Below, piece by piece: positions 53,764-62,387 of a stretch of DNA of 64,000 nucleotides. The notes beneath the pieces are model-generated. The model was given only the letters and a program-made list of their open reading frames with translations, was not told the DNA's origin and searched no databases. The stretch spans positions 170,977-234,976 of the forward strand of contig PHAR01000004.1 of the NCBI GenBank assembly GCA_002840405.1. The letters are read 5' to 3'. The translations under genes were made by a program, and so were the position numbers. Source of the DNA: Deltaproteobacteria bacterium HGW-Deltaproteobacteria-8 (GTDB lineage Bacteria; Desulfobacterota; Desulfovibrionia; Desulfovibrionales; Desulfovibrionaceae). Each line of letters starts with the position of its first letter. Position 1 is the first letter of the stretch.

Positions 53764-53809
53764 AAAAGGCTGTCCGGGTCGCCCCGCGCGATCCGGTCAG
53801 CCTTTTTTT
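53764..53809 (+). terminator. rho-independent terminator after the 47-residue protein
   Basis: 14-bp stem AAAAGGCTGTCCGG (53764-53777) / CCGGTCAGCCTTTT (53793-53806) with one T/T mismatch; seven Ts run from 53803 to 53809. Confidence 0.88.
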
Positions 53810-53861
53810 GTCCGCCCGGCCACGCTCCGCTCCCCTCACAACCGACCGCATGCAAACAAAA

Positions 53862-53887
53862 GAGCCAACGGGTTACCCCGTTGGCTC
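53862..53887 (-). terminator. rho-independent terminator after the TrmH-type gene
   Basis: 11-bp perfect stem GAGCCAACGGG (53862-53872) / CCCGTTGGCTC (53877-53887), loop TTAC; on the minus strand TTTTGTTTG follows. Confidence 0.85.
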
Positions 53888-53928
53888 CGCGAATGCGTCC
53901 AGTGCAAAAGGCTCGCTGCGCTTCACGC

Positions 53929-54519
53929 CTACCTGTCGGCCCACTCCTGCTCCAGGGCCGCCAGCTCCTCAGGCGGGAAGGCCGGGGAATCCAGCAGGCC
54001 CGCGCGACGGCGCTGGGAAAAGGCCTCGTAGAGAATCACCGCAGCGGCCACGGAGACGTTCAGGCTCTGCACCATGCCCTGCATGGGAATGTACAGCTCG
54101 CTCGCCACGCCCTCGACCAGCTCCTTTGAGGCGCCCCGGTGCTCGTTGGACAAGATCACGGCCGTGGGCTTGGTGAAGTCAAAGTCGTAGAGCGGCCGGG
54201 CCGCGGCGGAGAAGCCCGTGCGGATGACCTGGACCCCGGCCTGCGCGAACTGCGCCAGCATGTCCGGGCCGTTGTCGTGGCCCACGCGCTCCACCCACTT
54301 CTTGGCCGAGGCCGAAGATTTCTTGCCCAGTTCCGGCCATTTCTCGGTGGTGTAGTAAAGATGGACGCGGAAGAGACCGAAAGCGTCACAACTGCGCAGA
54401 ATGGCCGAGACGTTGTGCGGGTCCCAGATGTTGTCCATGACCAGGGTGAAGTCGCGCTGCCGCTTGGCCAATACGCTTTTGATGCGCTCTGCGCGCTCAG
54501 GGGTGATGAATCCTCGCAT
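53929..54519 (-). CDS. trmH: SpoU/TrmH-type tRNA/rRNA 2'-O-methyltransferase
   Basis: 196 residues from the ATG at 54517-54519. Knotted SPOUT fold signatures: MDNIWDPHNVSAILRSCDAFG (motif 1), TAVILSNEHRGASKELVEG (motif 2) and IPMQGMVQSLNVSVAAAVILYEAF (motif 3). The spelling of motif 1 is like TrmH (tRNA Gm18), but the exact target is inferred. The upstream open frame is shadow sequence. Confidence 0.88.
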   Translation of the reverse strand: MRGFITPERAERIKSVLAKRQRDFTLVMDNIWDPHNVSAILRSCDAFGLFRVHLYYTTEKWPELGKKSSASAKKWVERVGHDNGPDMLAQFAQAGVQVIRTGFSAAARPLYDFDFTKPTAVILSNEHRGASKELVEGVASELYIPMQGMVQSLNVSVAAAVILYEAFSQRRRAGLLDSPAFPPEELAALEQEWADR

Positions 54520-54581
54520 GGGCGGGGTTCTAACGGGAACCAGCCGCCTGCGCAAGCACACACCTGCTTGCGAAGATTCTG

Positions 54582-54611
54582 TTGACTTGCGGTGGAAATG
54601 TGAGATTTTAA
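54582..54611 (+). promoter_or_regulatory. candidate promoter of the cheY-type operon
   Basis: TTGACT (54582-54587) and, after 18 bp, TTTTAA (54606-54611), in an AT-rich stretch upstream of the receiver gene. Confidence 0.5.
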
Positions 54612-54648
54612 ATAATAGTAGGAACATCCACTGCTGCGGAGGATATGT

Positions 54649-55044
54649 ATGCGCGCACTCATCGCCGAAGACGAATTTCTTGGTCGCAAGGTACTCTCGG
54701 CATTCCTGAACACCCTGTTCGAGGTCGATGTGGCCGTCAACGGCAAGGAGGCGGTCACGGCGTTTGATCTCGCCCATGCCGAGGGCAAGCCCTACGACCT
54801 GATACTCATGGACATCATGATGCCGGAAATGGACGGGCTGGAGGCTTTGACGATCATCCGGGCAACAGAGCAGGAGAAGAAGATCCGGCCCCAGGTCAAG
54901 GTGCTCATGACCACGGCGCTGGACGACGCCAAGACCGTCATCCGCTCCTTCCACGACGGGGAGGCCGCAGGCTACATCGTCAAGCCCGTGCGCAAGGAGA
55001 AGCTCCTCGCCGAACTCCAGAAGCTCGGCTTCATCACGGAATAA
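54649..55044 (+). CDS. CheY-like single-domain response regulator
   Basis: 131 residues. Acidic pair E7/D8, phospho-acceptor D55 (LILMDIMMPEMDG), conserved T in VLMTTALD and K in IVKPV. No output domain, so it works as a phosphate relay or by protein contact. GGAGGA precedes the ATG. First gene of a three-gene module with HPt-STAS and CheA-like proteins. Confidence 0.92.
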   Translation: MRALIAEDEFLGRKVLSAFLNTLFEVDVAVNGKEAVTAFDLAHAEGKPYDLILMDIMMPEMDGLEALTIIRATEQEKKIRPQVKVLMTTALDDAKTVIRSFHDGEAAGYIVKPVRKEKLLAELQKLGFITE

Positions 55045-55062
55045 CCCCCGCCCGGAGTCTTC

Positions 55063-55791
55063 TTGAGCGATGCCCTGACAGAGGAATTCTTCGCTGAAGT
55101 CAGCGACAAGTACTACCCCCAGGTGCTGGAAGGCCTGGAGCATCTTGGCGCTGGCGATGTGGCCGGCGGCATCGAGATCTTGTCCCGGCCCCTGCACACC
55201 ATCAAAGGCGTCACCGGGTTCATGCCCGGCTTCGAGTCCGCCAGCACCTTCACCCACAGCGTGGAGAGCTTCCTCAAGAAGCTCCAGGCAGGCTCCCTGC
55301 CCCACAGCGCGGACAACATCTCGCTGGCCGCCCACGGCGTGAACTCCATCTTCGCGGTCATCGAGCAGATCCGCGACCTGGGCGCGCCCGACCAGGGCGA
55401 AATGGACGCCGTATGCGAGGTGCTGGCCGCAGCCAGCGGCAAAGGCGACGCGGCTGCCGGTCCGGCGGGCGCAAGCTGCCTCGCAGTCGAGCAGCAGCAG
55501 GGGCGCGCCCTGCTGCGCGTCACGGCTCCGCGCATCCACCGCAAGCACCAGCGCGACCAGATCGTGGGCGCCATCATCAGCCAGCCCCAGGAGACCCCCG
55601 TGGTCCTGGACTTGACCGGGGTCAGAACCTTCGGCTCCAGGGCCTGGGAGGACGTCTCGGCCCTGGCAGGGCATTGGAGCATCAGCGTGCGCGGTCTTTC
55701 CGGGGCCGCGCGAGAGACCTTCCACGCAGGCGGCATGGACGTGCTTTTGGCCCTGCTGCCGGCGGAAGCCGAGACCGGAAAGACTTCGTGA
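55063..55791 (+). CDS. HPt-STAS two-domain protein
   Basis: 242 residues from a TTG with GGAG 5 nt before it. The N-terminal four-helix HPt domain has phospho-acceptor H45 (SRPLHTIKGVTGF). The C-terminal part (about 140-240) looks like a STAS domain (PVVLDLTGVRTFGSRAWEDVSALAG). An HPt plus an anti-sigma-antagonist-like domain suggests that it takes phosphate from the CheA-like kinase, whose own HPt is absent. Its TGA overlaps the next gene's GTG start. Confidence 0.82.
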   Translation: MSDALTEEFFAEVSDKYYPQVLEGLEHLGAGDVAGGIEILSRPLHTIKGVTGFMPGFESASTFTHSVESFLKKLQAGSLPHSADNISLAAHGVNSIFAVIEQIRDLGAPDQGEMDAVCEVLAAASGKGDAAAGPAGASCLAVEQQQGRALLRVTAPRIHRKHQRDQIVGAIISQPQETPVVLDLTGVRTFGSRAWEDVSALAGHWSISVRGLSGAARETFHAGGMDVLLALLPAEAETGKTS

Positions 55792-57437
55792 AAGAAATCG
55801 TCGACCAATGCGTTGAGCCCATGGAGGACAAGGTCCTCCTGCTCGAGGAGGGCAGGCCCGGCCCCGAGGCCGTGCGCGAGGCCCTGGACATCCTGGGCGT
55901 GACCCACCTGAAGCTGGCCTCGGCCCAGGTCACGGCCCTGCTCGACATGTTCGCCGACGGCATCACCCCAATCAGCGAGGGCCTGGTCACGGCGCTGTTG
56001 CGCATCTGCGAGGCCCACCGGAAGTTCCTGCTGACCCTGGCCGGAGTCCTCGACCAGCCCCGCGCGGCCGCCCCGGCCCCGCCGACCGTGGCTGAAGACC
56101 AGCCTGGACTCCAGCCCGTGCCGCAGCCCGTGGCTGCGCAGGCGGCCGGTTCGGCGGGCACGCCCCTGGACGACCCGGAACCCGCTGGCCCGGGCACGCC
56201 AGAGGACGCAGACAAGCAGGCCGAACAGGCCGTCCACGCCAGCAAGCAGGGCATCACCAGCATCCGCGTGCCCACCGAGCGCCTGGACAACCTCATCGAG
56301 CTGGTGGGCAAGCTCATGGTCACCTTCGCCGTGCTCTCGCAGAGCGGCACGCGCGGGGCCACCCTCTCGGCCTCCACCCTGTCCGAGCTGGACACGACCA
56401 TCACCGGCCTGCAGACCCAGGTGGACGCCATCCGCCTGGTGCCCCTGCGCCAGATCTTCCTGCCCATGAACCGCCTGGTGCAGAGCCTCGGCCAGAAGAT
56501 GCAGAAGAAGGTGCGCTTCACCATCAGCGGCGACGAGCTGGCGTTGGACAAGACCATCGTGGAGTGCCTGAACGAGCCGCTGGTGCATCTCTTGCGCAAC
56601 GCCCTGGACCACGGCCTGGAGGCCCCGGAGGAGCGCGCCGCCGCAGGCAAGGACGAGACCGGCAGCGTGAACCTTACGGCCTGGCGCAAGGGCGACACGG
56701 CCTTTGTGGAGGTGCGCGACGACGGCCGGGGCATCAGCGCCGCGCGCGTGCGCGCCAAGGCCGAGGAGCGCGGGCTGGTGGAGCCCGGCGCGGAACTCTC
56801 CGAGGCAGAGACCATCCAGTTCATCCTGCACTCCGGCTTCAGCACAGCCGAGAAGGTCACCGACGTCTCGGGCCGGGGCGTGGGCATGGACGCCGTGGCC
56901 AACGCCGTGCGCGCCACCCTGGGCGGAGACATCCTCATCGCCAACCTGCCCGGCGGCGGCTCGGCCTTCACCCTGTCCATCCCGCTGTCGCGCTCGGTGA
57001 ATGAGGGCATCGTGGATGCGCTGGTCTGCCGCGTGGGACCGGAGACCCTGATCTTGCCCTCGCGCGACGTGCTGGAGATTTTCGCGCCCCAGAAGGCGGA
57101 TGTAGTGAGCCTGCCCGACGGCGGGGAGACCGTCAGCGTACGCGGGCAGATCTTCCACCTGCTGCGCCTGGGCCGCCACCTGGGCCTGGAAGAGACCTGC
57201 GCGGACGTCACGCGCGGGCTCATTGTCACCGTGCGCATGGGGCCGGTGAGCGCGGCGCTTTTGGTGGACGAGGTGCTGCGCCAGCAGCAGGTGGTGGTCA
57301 CGGGCTTCACCGTGCCTGTGCAGGAGATTTACGGCCTGCCCATCCTGGGCTTCGGCATGATGGGCGAGAGCGACGCCATGGTGCTGGACATCGAGAAGCT
57401 GCTGGGCAGTCTTTCAGCCCAACCGGAGGGGTCCTGA
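55788..57437 (+). CDS. CheA-like histidine kinase without an HPt domain
   Basis: 549 residues from the GTG at 55788 (GTGA overlap with the HPt-STAS gene). The N-terminal 100 residues are helical but have no HPt motif. After a Pro/Ala linker come the dimerisation domain (RVPTERLDNLIELVGKLMV), the ATP-binding P4 domain (PLVHLLRNALDHGLE, VRDDGRGI, GRGVGMDAV, GGGSAFTLSIPLS) and a CheW-like P5 domain. So it should phosphorylate the separate HPt protein in trans. No chemoreceptor gene lies beside it in the window. Confidence 0.9.
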   Translation: MKEIVDQCVEPMEDKVLLLEEGRPGPEAVREALDILGVTHLKLASAQVTALLDMFADGITPISEGLVTALLRICEAHRKFLLTLAGVLDQPRAAAPAPPTVAEDQPGLQPVPQPVAAQAAGSAGTPLDDPEPAGPGTPEDADKQAEQAVHASKQGITSIRVPTERLDNLIELVGKLMVTFAVLSQSGTRGATLSASTLSELDTTITGLQTQVDAIRLVPLRQIFLPMNRLVQSLGQKMQKKVRFTISGDELALDKTIVECLNEPLVHLLRNALDHGLEAPEERAAAGKDETGSVNLTAWRKGDTAFVEVRDDGRGISAARVRAKAEERGLVEPGAELSEAETIQFILHSGFSTAEKVTDVSGRGVGMDAVANAVRATLGGDILIANLPGGGSAFTLSIPLSRSVNEGIVDALVCRVGPETLILPSRDVLEIFAPQKADVVSLPDGGETVSVRGQIFHLLRLGRHLGLEETCADVTRGLIVTVRMGPVSAALLVDEVLRQQQVVVTGFTVPVQEIYGLPILGFGMMGESDAMVLDIEKLLGSLSAQPEGS

Positions 57438-57509
57438 CCCGCCTGTCCTGATCGGGGAAAGTTGATCCGCCAGATTCGCCCGCCGAATTCGACCCGCCAG
57501 ATGAGCCCT

Positions 57510-57552
57510 GCCGGAGGTCTCCCTCCGGCGCTGGCCCGATCGACGCCAGCGC
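57510..57552. promoter_or_regulatory. two tandem hairpins after the CheA-like gene
   Basis: GCCGGAGG / CCTCCGGC (57510-57517, 57522-57529) with loop TCTC, and GCGCTGGC / GCCAGCGC (57528-57535, 57545-57552). No T-run. Together with the riboswitch they account for most of the 457-bp gap 57438-57894. Confidence 0.5.
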
Positions 57553-57589
57553 TCCTTGCTTGACACCCCTGCCCGGCCGGACTACTCCT

Positions 57590-57770
57590 CTTCTCGTTCG
57601 GTGCCCGAAAGGGCGAAGAGGGAATCCCGTGAAATTCGGGAGCGGACCCGCCGCCGTGAGCCCCGCAAAAAGTCGGCCCCCGCGTGTGCCACTGGGAAAA
57701 ATCCTGGGAAGGCCGGGGTCGATGGGGTGAGTCGGAAGACCTGCCGGATGTTGTATCATTGCTTCTCGTC
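57590..57770 (+). ncRNA. cobalamin riboswitch
   Basis: Contains the conserved core in order: GGTGCCCGAAAGGGCGAAGA, GGGAATCCCGTGAAATTCGG, AGCGGACCCGCCGCCGTGA, GCCACTGGGAAAAATCCTGG and the B12 box GTCGGAAGACCTGCC (57731-57745). A TTGACA at 57560-57565 may be the -35. It should turn down expression of the downstream corrin genes when adenosylcobalamin is present. Exact ends are estimated. Confidence 0.93.
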
Positions 57771-57819
57771 GGCAACGAGGGCTTTTGTCCGACGGGACAT
57801 ATCGGGGACGAATACGGGC

Positions 57820-57856
57820 ATCCCTTTCCGCCAGCAGTGCGGGAAGGGATTTTTTT
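57820..57856 (+). terminator. riboswitch-controlled terminator before cbiK
   Basis: 12-bp stem ATCCCTTTCCGC (57820-57831) / GCGGGAAGGGAT (57839-57850) with one G-T pair and loop CAGCAGT, then seven Ts (57850-57856). Confidence 0.88.
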
Positions 57857-57894
57857 GCGCCCCCGCACCAGCCCCTCCGCATTGGAGGTCGTTC

Positions 57895-58812
57895 ATGCGT
57901 TTCACTGCGTCATCCAACATACTGCGTCTCGTCCTGTCGGCCTGCCTGGCCCTCACCATCGCCCTGGCCCTGCCCTTTGCCCTGCCCGGCGCGGCCCAGG
58001 CCGGGCACGGGTCCAAGGCCCCGGCCAAGCGCGGCATCCTGGTGGTGGCCTTCGGCACCAGCGTGCCCGAGGCCGTGCGCGCCATCGACGCCCTGAAGAG
58101 CCAGGCCGAGGCCGCCTTTCCTGGCATCCCCGTACGCCTGGCCTATTCATCCAAGATCATCCGCGACAAGATCGCCAAGGAAGGCGTGGTCAAGAGCTCG
58201 CCTGCCCAGGCCCTGGCCGACATGGCCGCCGAGGGCTTCACCGAGGTCGCGGTGCAGTCCCTGCAAGCCATCCCCGGCCGCGAGTATTCCGACATCAAGG
58301 CCACGGCCGAGGCCTTCCAGACCATGCCCAAGGGCATCCGCAATATCAGCGTGGGCCGCCCCCTGCTCTACTCCTTTGAGGACATCACCAAGGCCGCCGA
58401 GGCGGTGCTGAAGTCTCTGCCCAAGCACAAGAAGGGCGAGGCCGTGCTGCTCATGGGCCACGGCACGAGCCACCCGGCCAACGCCGCCTACGCCGCTCTG
58501 CAGCTGGCCCTGTGGAAGCGCGACAAGAGCGTCTTCATCGCCACGGTGGAGGACACCCCCGGCCTGGACGACGTGCTCCCGGAGCTGAAGCGCCAGGGAA
58601 TCCGCAAGGTGTTCCTCGTGCCGCTGATGAGCGTTGCCGGAGACCACGCCCGCAACGACATGGCAGGCAAGGAGAACGACTCCTGGGCCTCCAAACTGAC
58701 GGCCGCAGGCATCAAGAGCGAGGCCGTGCTGGTGGGTCTGGGCAGCCGCCCGGCCGTGGCCGGGCTGTGGATAGACCACCTGCGCGACGCGGTGAAGGAA
58801 CTGGACCACTAG
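57895..58812 (+). CDS. cbiK: periplasmic CbiK cobaltochelatase
   Basis: 305 residues from the ATG at 57895 (GGAGG upstream). A signal peptide (LVLSACLALTIALALPFAL...AQA) marks export, unlike Salmonella CbiK. Inserts cobalt into sirohydrochlorin; active-site histidines lie in LLMGHGTSHPAN and SVAGDHARNDMAG. The exported form is known from Desulfovibrio vulgaris (CbiKP), also next to an ABC transporter. Why a chelatase is periplasmic is not settled. First gene under the cobalamin riboswitch. Confidence 0.93.
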   Translation: MRFTASSNILRLVLSACLALTIALALPFALPGAAQAGHGSKAPAKRGILVVAFGTSVPEAVRAIDALKSQAEAAFPGIPVRLAYSSKIIRDKIAKEGVVKSSPAQALADMAAEGFTEVAVQSLQAIPGREYSDIKATAEAFQTMPKGIRNISVGRPLLYSFEDITKAAEAVLKSLPKHKKGEAVLLMGHGTSHPANAAYAALQLALWKRDKSVFIATVEDTPGLDDVLPELKRQGIRKVFLVPLMSVAGDHARNDMAGKENDSWASKLTAAGIKSEAVLVGLGSRPAVAGLWIDHLRDAVKELDH

Positions 58813-58813
58813 C

Positions 58814-59956
58814 ATGACCACCGGGGCCGGGGAGAACCGCGCAAGCGGGTGCGCAAACGGGCGCACGGGCAGGGGCGCCAGCCTCTGGATCGCCTGCATC
58901 TGCGCGGCCACCCTGGCCTCGGGACTCATCGCCTGCGGCCTGGGCAGCTTCCCTTCCAGCCCGGCCGAGACCCTGAACGCCCTGCTTCAGGCCCTGGGCC
59001 TGAATGTCGGTCTGAACGGGGGCCAGCCGGTGGACCCGGCGCTGTCCGTGGTCGTGGTGGACATCCGCCTGGCGCGGGTGGCCTTGGCCTGGCTCACGGG
59101 CGCGTCCCTGGCCGTTGCCGGGTGCGTGTTCCAGGGCGTGCTGCGCAATCCCCTGGCCGACGCCTTCACCCTGGGCGTGTCCGGCGGCGCGGCCTTTGGC
59201 GCCAGCGTGGCCATCCTCTCTGGTTTGGCAGGCAGCGCTGCCATAAGCGGCCTGGGCGGCAGCACCGGGCTCCTGCCCCTGTTCGCCCTGGCCGGGGCGC
59301 TTTTAGCCCTGGCCGCTGTGCTGGCCCTGGGCCGGGCGGGCGGCGGACTGGGCGGGGCCATGCGCCGCGAGACCCTGGTCCTGGCGGGCATTGTGGTCTC
59401 CACCTTCCTGTCCGCGCTGATCTCGCTCTTGAAGAGCCTGGACGAGGAGAGCGTGGCCAGCATCGTCTTCTGGATCATGGGCAGCTTCCAAGGCCGCGGC
59501 TTCGAGCACGTGCGCCTGGCCCTGCCCTACATGGCCGTGGGCCTCATCCTGGTGCTCTGGCGCGCGCGGGAGCTGGACCTGCTGGCCCTGGGCGAGGGCC
59601 AGGCCCGGCTGCTCGGCCTGGACGCCGGGCGCTCGCGGCTGTGGCTGCTCATCGGCGCGAGCCTGCTCTCCGGCGCGGCCGTGGCCGTCTCCGGGGTCAT
59701 CGGCTTCGTGGGGCTGGTGGTGCCACACCTTTTGCGGATGGTCATCGGCGCGGGGCACCGTGCTTTGCTCCCGGCCTCGGCCCTGCTCGGCGGGCTGTTG
59801 CTGCTCTGGAGCGACGTGCTGGCGCGCAGCATCCTGCCCGGCGGCGCGGAGCTGCCCGTGGGCGTGGTCACGGCGCTCATCGGCGGGCCGTTCTTCTGCC
59901 TGCTGCTCGGCCGCTCCGGCCGGATGGGCTTGCGGGCAGGCGGGGGGGGCGCATGA
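58814..59956 (+). CDS. FecCD/BtuC-family ABC transporter permease
   Basis: 380 residues. Family segments: VVVDIRLARVALAWLTGASLAVAGCVFQGVLRNPLADAFTLGVSGGAAFGA, VASIVFWIMGS and VSGVIGFVGLVVPHLLRMVIG. About ten membrane helices. It imports corrinoid, siderophore or haem; regulation by the B12 riboswitch points to a corrinoid or cobalt-related substrate. Stop overlaps the ATPase start (ATGA). Confidence 0.92.
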   Translation: MTTGAGENRASGCANGRTGRGASLWIACICAATLASGLIACGLGSFPSSPAETLNALLQALGLNVGLNGGQPVDPALSVVVVDIRLARVALAWLTGASLAVAGCVFQGVLRNPLADAFTLGVSGGAAFGASVAILSGLAGSAAISGLGGSTGLLPLFALAGALLALAAVLALGRAGGGLGGAMRRETLVLAGIVVSTFLSALISLLKSLDEESVASIVFWIMGSFQGRGFEHVRLALPYMAVGLILVLWRARELDLLALGEGQARLLGLDAGRSRLWLLIGASLLSGAAVAVSGVIGFVGLVVPHLLRMVIGAGHRALLPASALLGGLLLLWSDVLARSILPGGAELPVGVVTALIGGPFFCLLLGRSGRMGLRAGGGGA

Positions 59957-60756
59957 TCCGCGTCGCCAGCCTGCGCGTGAATTACGGCCGCCGTGAGGCG
60001 CTGCGCGGCGTGGACCTGCACGTGGCGCGCGGCGAGCTGGTGGGCCTGTGCGGCCCCAACGGCTCTGGCAAGACCACGCTCATCAAGGCCCTGGCCGGGC
60101 TCTTGTCCGCCGCCTCCGGAACGATCGAGATCAACGGGGCGGACATCGCGACGCTTTCGCACCGGGAGCGGGCGCTTCGCCTGTCCTGCGTGCCGCAGCG
60201 CACCGAGGTCCCGGCTGGCTTCAGCGTGCGCGAGCTGGTGCTCATGGGACGCTTCGCGCACACCGGGCTGCTCACCGGCTTCCTTTCCGATTATGGGCCG
60301 GAGGACCACGCCGCCGTCGAGGCCGCGCTCAGGGACGCCCGGGCGGACAATCTGGCCGAGCGCCAGGCCGCAGAACTCTCCGGCGGCGAAATCCAGAGGG
60401 TGCTGCTGGCCCGCGCCCTGGCCCAGGGCCGCGAGGTCCTGCTGCTGGACGAGGCCGTCTCTGCCCTGGACATGGCCCGGCGGGTGGAGGCCTACGACCT
60501 CCTGGCCACGCTGAACAAGAACGGCGGCACCATCCTCTCGGCCCTGCACGACCTGAACCTGGCCGCGCTGTACTGCCCGCGCCTGGTGTTTTTGAAGGCC
60601 GGGCTGATCGCCCTGGACGGGCCGACCACGGACATTTTTACGGAATCGAACCTGAAGGACATCTATGAGACGGACATCCGCGTGGCCGCACACCCGGTCA
60701 CAGGCGCGCCCCAGGCGCATCTGGTGCCTGGCGCTGTTGCTGCTGCTCTGGGCTGA
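59953..60756 (+). CDS. FecE/BtuD-family ABC transporter ATPase
   Basis: 267 residues from the ATG at 59953. Walker A GPNGSGKTT, signature LSGGEIQR, Walker B LLLDEAVSALD and switch ALHDLNLAALYC. Its last 92 nt overlap the start of the binding-protein gene in another frame. Confidence 0.92.
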   Translation: MIRVASLRVNYGRREALRGVDLHVARGELVGLCGPNGSGKTTLIKALAGLLSAASGTIEINGADIATLSHRERALRLSCVPQRTEVPAGFSVRELVLMGRFAHTGLLTGFLSDYGPEDHAAVEAALRDARADNLAERQAAELSGGEIQRVLLARALAQGREVLLLDEAVSALDMARRVEAYDLLATLNKNGGTILSALHDLNLAALYCPRLVFLKAGLIALDGPTTDIFTESNLKDIYETDIRVAAHPVTGAPQAHLVPGAVAAALG

Positions 60757-61675
60757 CCCGGCCCTGGCAGCCAGTCCGCAGACGGCCAACACCGGGACGG
60801 CCATCAGCGTCGTCGACGACCAGGGCCGGACCATCGCCCTGGAACGCCCTGCGCAGCGCGTCATCGCGCTGTACGGTGCCTTCAACGAGATCCTGGACGG
60901 CCTGGGCCGCGCCGGGCTCATCAAGGCCCGCACGGACGCCGACAGGCTGCCGCCGGGCATCGCGCAACTGCCGGTCATCGGCACGCACATGCGGCCGAAC
61001 ATCGAGGCCGTGCTGGCCCAGAGGCCGGACCTGGTGCTCCAGCTGGCGGGCCGCAAGGAGGCCTCGCTGCCGGTGGAGGCCCTGCGCAAGCACGGGCTCA
61101 CGGTGGCCGTGTTCCACGCGTCGACCTTTGCCGAGCTGTTCAGCGTCATCCGCCGCGTGGGCGTGCTCACCGGCTCCGAGCCCCAGGCCGAGGCCATGGT
61201 GCGCGGCCTGGAGGCGCGGCTGGCCATGGTCGACAGCAGGCTCTCCGCCCTGCCCGAGCGGCCGAGCGTGTTCTTCGAGGTGCGCTCGCCCAACATGCTG
61301 GCGGCCGGGCAGGCCGGGCTGGTGGCCGAGATCATCCGCCGCGCCGGGGGCGTCAACTGCGTGGCGGACACGGCCAAGTTCGCGCGCCTGAGCGAGGAGG
61401 AGGTCATCCGCCTGGCCCCTGCGGCCTACCTCATCCAGCGCGGGCCAATGAACCCGGCGCCCCTGCCGCTCACCCAGCGCCCGCGCCTGCGCGCCATCCC
61501 CGCAGCCGCAACCGGCCGGGCCTGGTTCGTGGACGAGCAGAAGTACTCGCGGCCCGGCCCGCGCAATGTGGACGCAGTGGAAGAGCTGGCTGGCCTGCTG
61601 CATCCTGAAATCAAGAGCCCGCCCACCGGGCGCGCAACAAACAAGACGCAAGCGAAGCACAAGGACAAACAATGA
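60665..61675 (+). CDS. BtuF/FecB-like periplasmic binding protein
   Basis: 336 residues. Signal peptide (RIWCLALLLLLWADPALA) then a type III binding fold: VIALYGAFNEILDGLG, VIGTHMRPNIEAVLAQRPDLVL, VFFEVRSPNMLAAGQ and VDAVEELAGLLHP. AAGGA precedes the ATG at 60665; no later in-frame start lies before the signal peptide, so the 92-nt overlap with the ATPase gene seems real. Partner of the permease and ATPase; ligand inferred. Confidence 0.88.
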   Translation: MRRTSAWPHTRSQARPRRIWCLALLLLLWADPALAASPQTANTGTAISVVDDQGRTIALERPAQRVIALYGAFNEILDGLGRAGLIKARTDADRLPPGIAQLPVIGTHMRPNIEAVLAQRPDLVLQLAGRKEASLPVEALRKHGLTVAVFHASTFAELFSVIRRVGVLTGSEPQAEAMVRGLEARLAMVDSRLSALPERPSVFFEVRSPNMLAAGQAGLVAEIIRRAGGVNCVADTAKFARLSEEEVIRLAPAAYLIQRGPMNPAPLPLTQRPRLRAIPAAATGRAWFVDEQKYSRPGPRNVDAVEELAGLLHPEIKSPPTGRATNKTQAKHKDKQ

Positions 61676-62382
61676 CCCGCTACGGCACCCTCTTCGGCAT
61701 CGGCGTCGGCCCCGGCGACCCGGAACTCATCACCCTCAAGGCCGTGAACCGGCTGCGCAAGGTCGATGTGGTCTTTGCCGCAGCCTCCACCAAGAACGAG
61801 GCCTCTCTCGCGCTTTCCATCGCCAGCCCGCACGTGCGCGGCAACGCCGAGATCGTGCGCCTGGACTTTCCCATGACCCGCGACCTGGAGGTGCTGGAAA
61901 AGGCCTGGCGCGCCAACGCCGACCTCGTGGCCGCGCACCTGGCGCAAGAAAAGGACGCCGCCTTCCTGACGCTGGGCGACCCGCTGACTTACAGCACCTT
62001 CGGCTACCTGCTGCGCACCCTCAACGGCCTGCTGTCAGAGATTCCGGTGGTGGTCATCCCCGGCATCACCAGCTACCAGGCTGCAGCGGCGCATACGGGC
62101 CGGGTGCTGGCCGAGAGCGGAGAGAACCTGGCCGTGGTCTCGGGCGTGGCCGAGGAAGAGGAGCTGGAGCGGATTCTCTCCGCCGCTGATTCCGCCGTGA
62201 TCCTGAAGGCCTACAAGAACATGCCGACCATCCGCCGGGTGCTGGCCAAGCTGGGTCTGGCCGACTCGTGCGTGTTTGTCACCCGCCTGGGGCACGAGGG
62301 CGAAGAAGTCATAACCGGGCTTTCCAACGTGCCGGACAAGCCGAGCTATTTCTCGCTGCTCTTGGTGCGGCGGGGGGCGTAG
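61672..62382 (+). CDS. cbiL: (cobalt-)precorrin-2 C20-methyltransferase
   Basis: 236 residues. Tetrapyrrole methylase fold: GTLFGIGVGPGDPELITLKAV at the N-terminus, TLGDPLTYSTFGYL and IPGITSYQAAAAHTG. Adds a methyl group at C20 of cobalt-sirohydrochlorin, the step after CbiK. Last gene of the riboswitch-controlled unit; start overlaps the preceding stop (ATGA). Confidence 0.93.
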   Translation: MTRYGTLFGIGVGPGDPELITLKAVNRLRKVDVVFAAASTKNEASLALSIASPHVRGNAEIVRLDFPMTRDLEVLEKAWRANADLVAAHLAQEKDAAFLTLGDPLTYSTFGYLLRTLNGLLSEIPVVVIPGITSYQAAAAHTGRVLAESGENLAVVSGVAEEEELERILSAADSAVILKAYKNMPTIRRVLAKLGLADSCVFVTRLGHEGEEVITGLSNVPDKPSYFSLLLVRRGA

Positions 62383-62387
62383 AGGGC

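Noticed and set aside
53929..55725. Long minus-strand frame extending the TrmH-type gene upstream
   Set aside because: The part beyond 54519 is antisense to the CheY and HPt-STAS genes; the family's normal N-terminus begins at 54519.
57556..57894. Extended N-terminus of CbiK starting at 57556
   Set aside because: This stretch is the cobalamin riboswitch and terminator; the signal peptide and ribosome-binding site fix the start at 57895.
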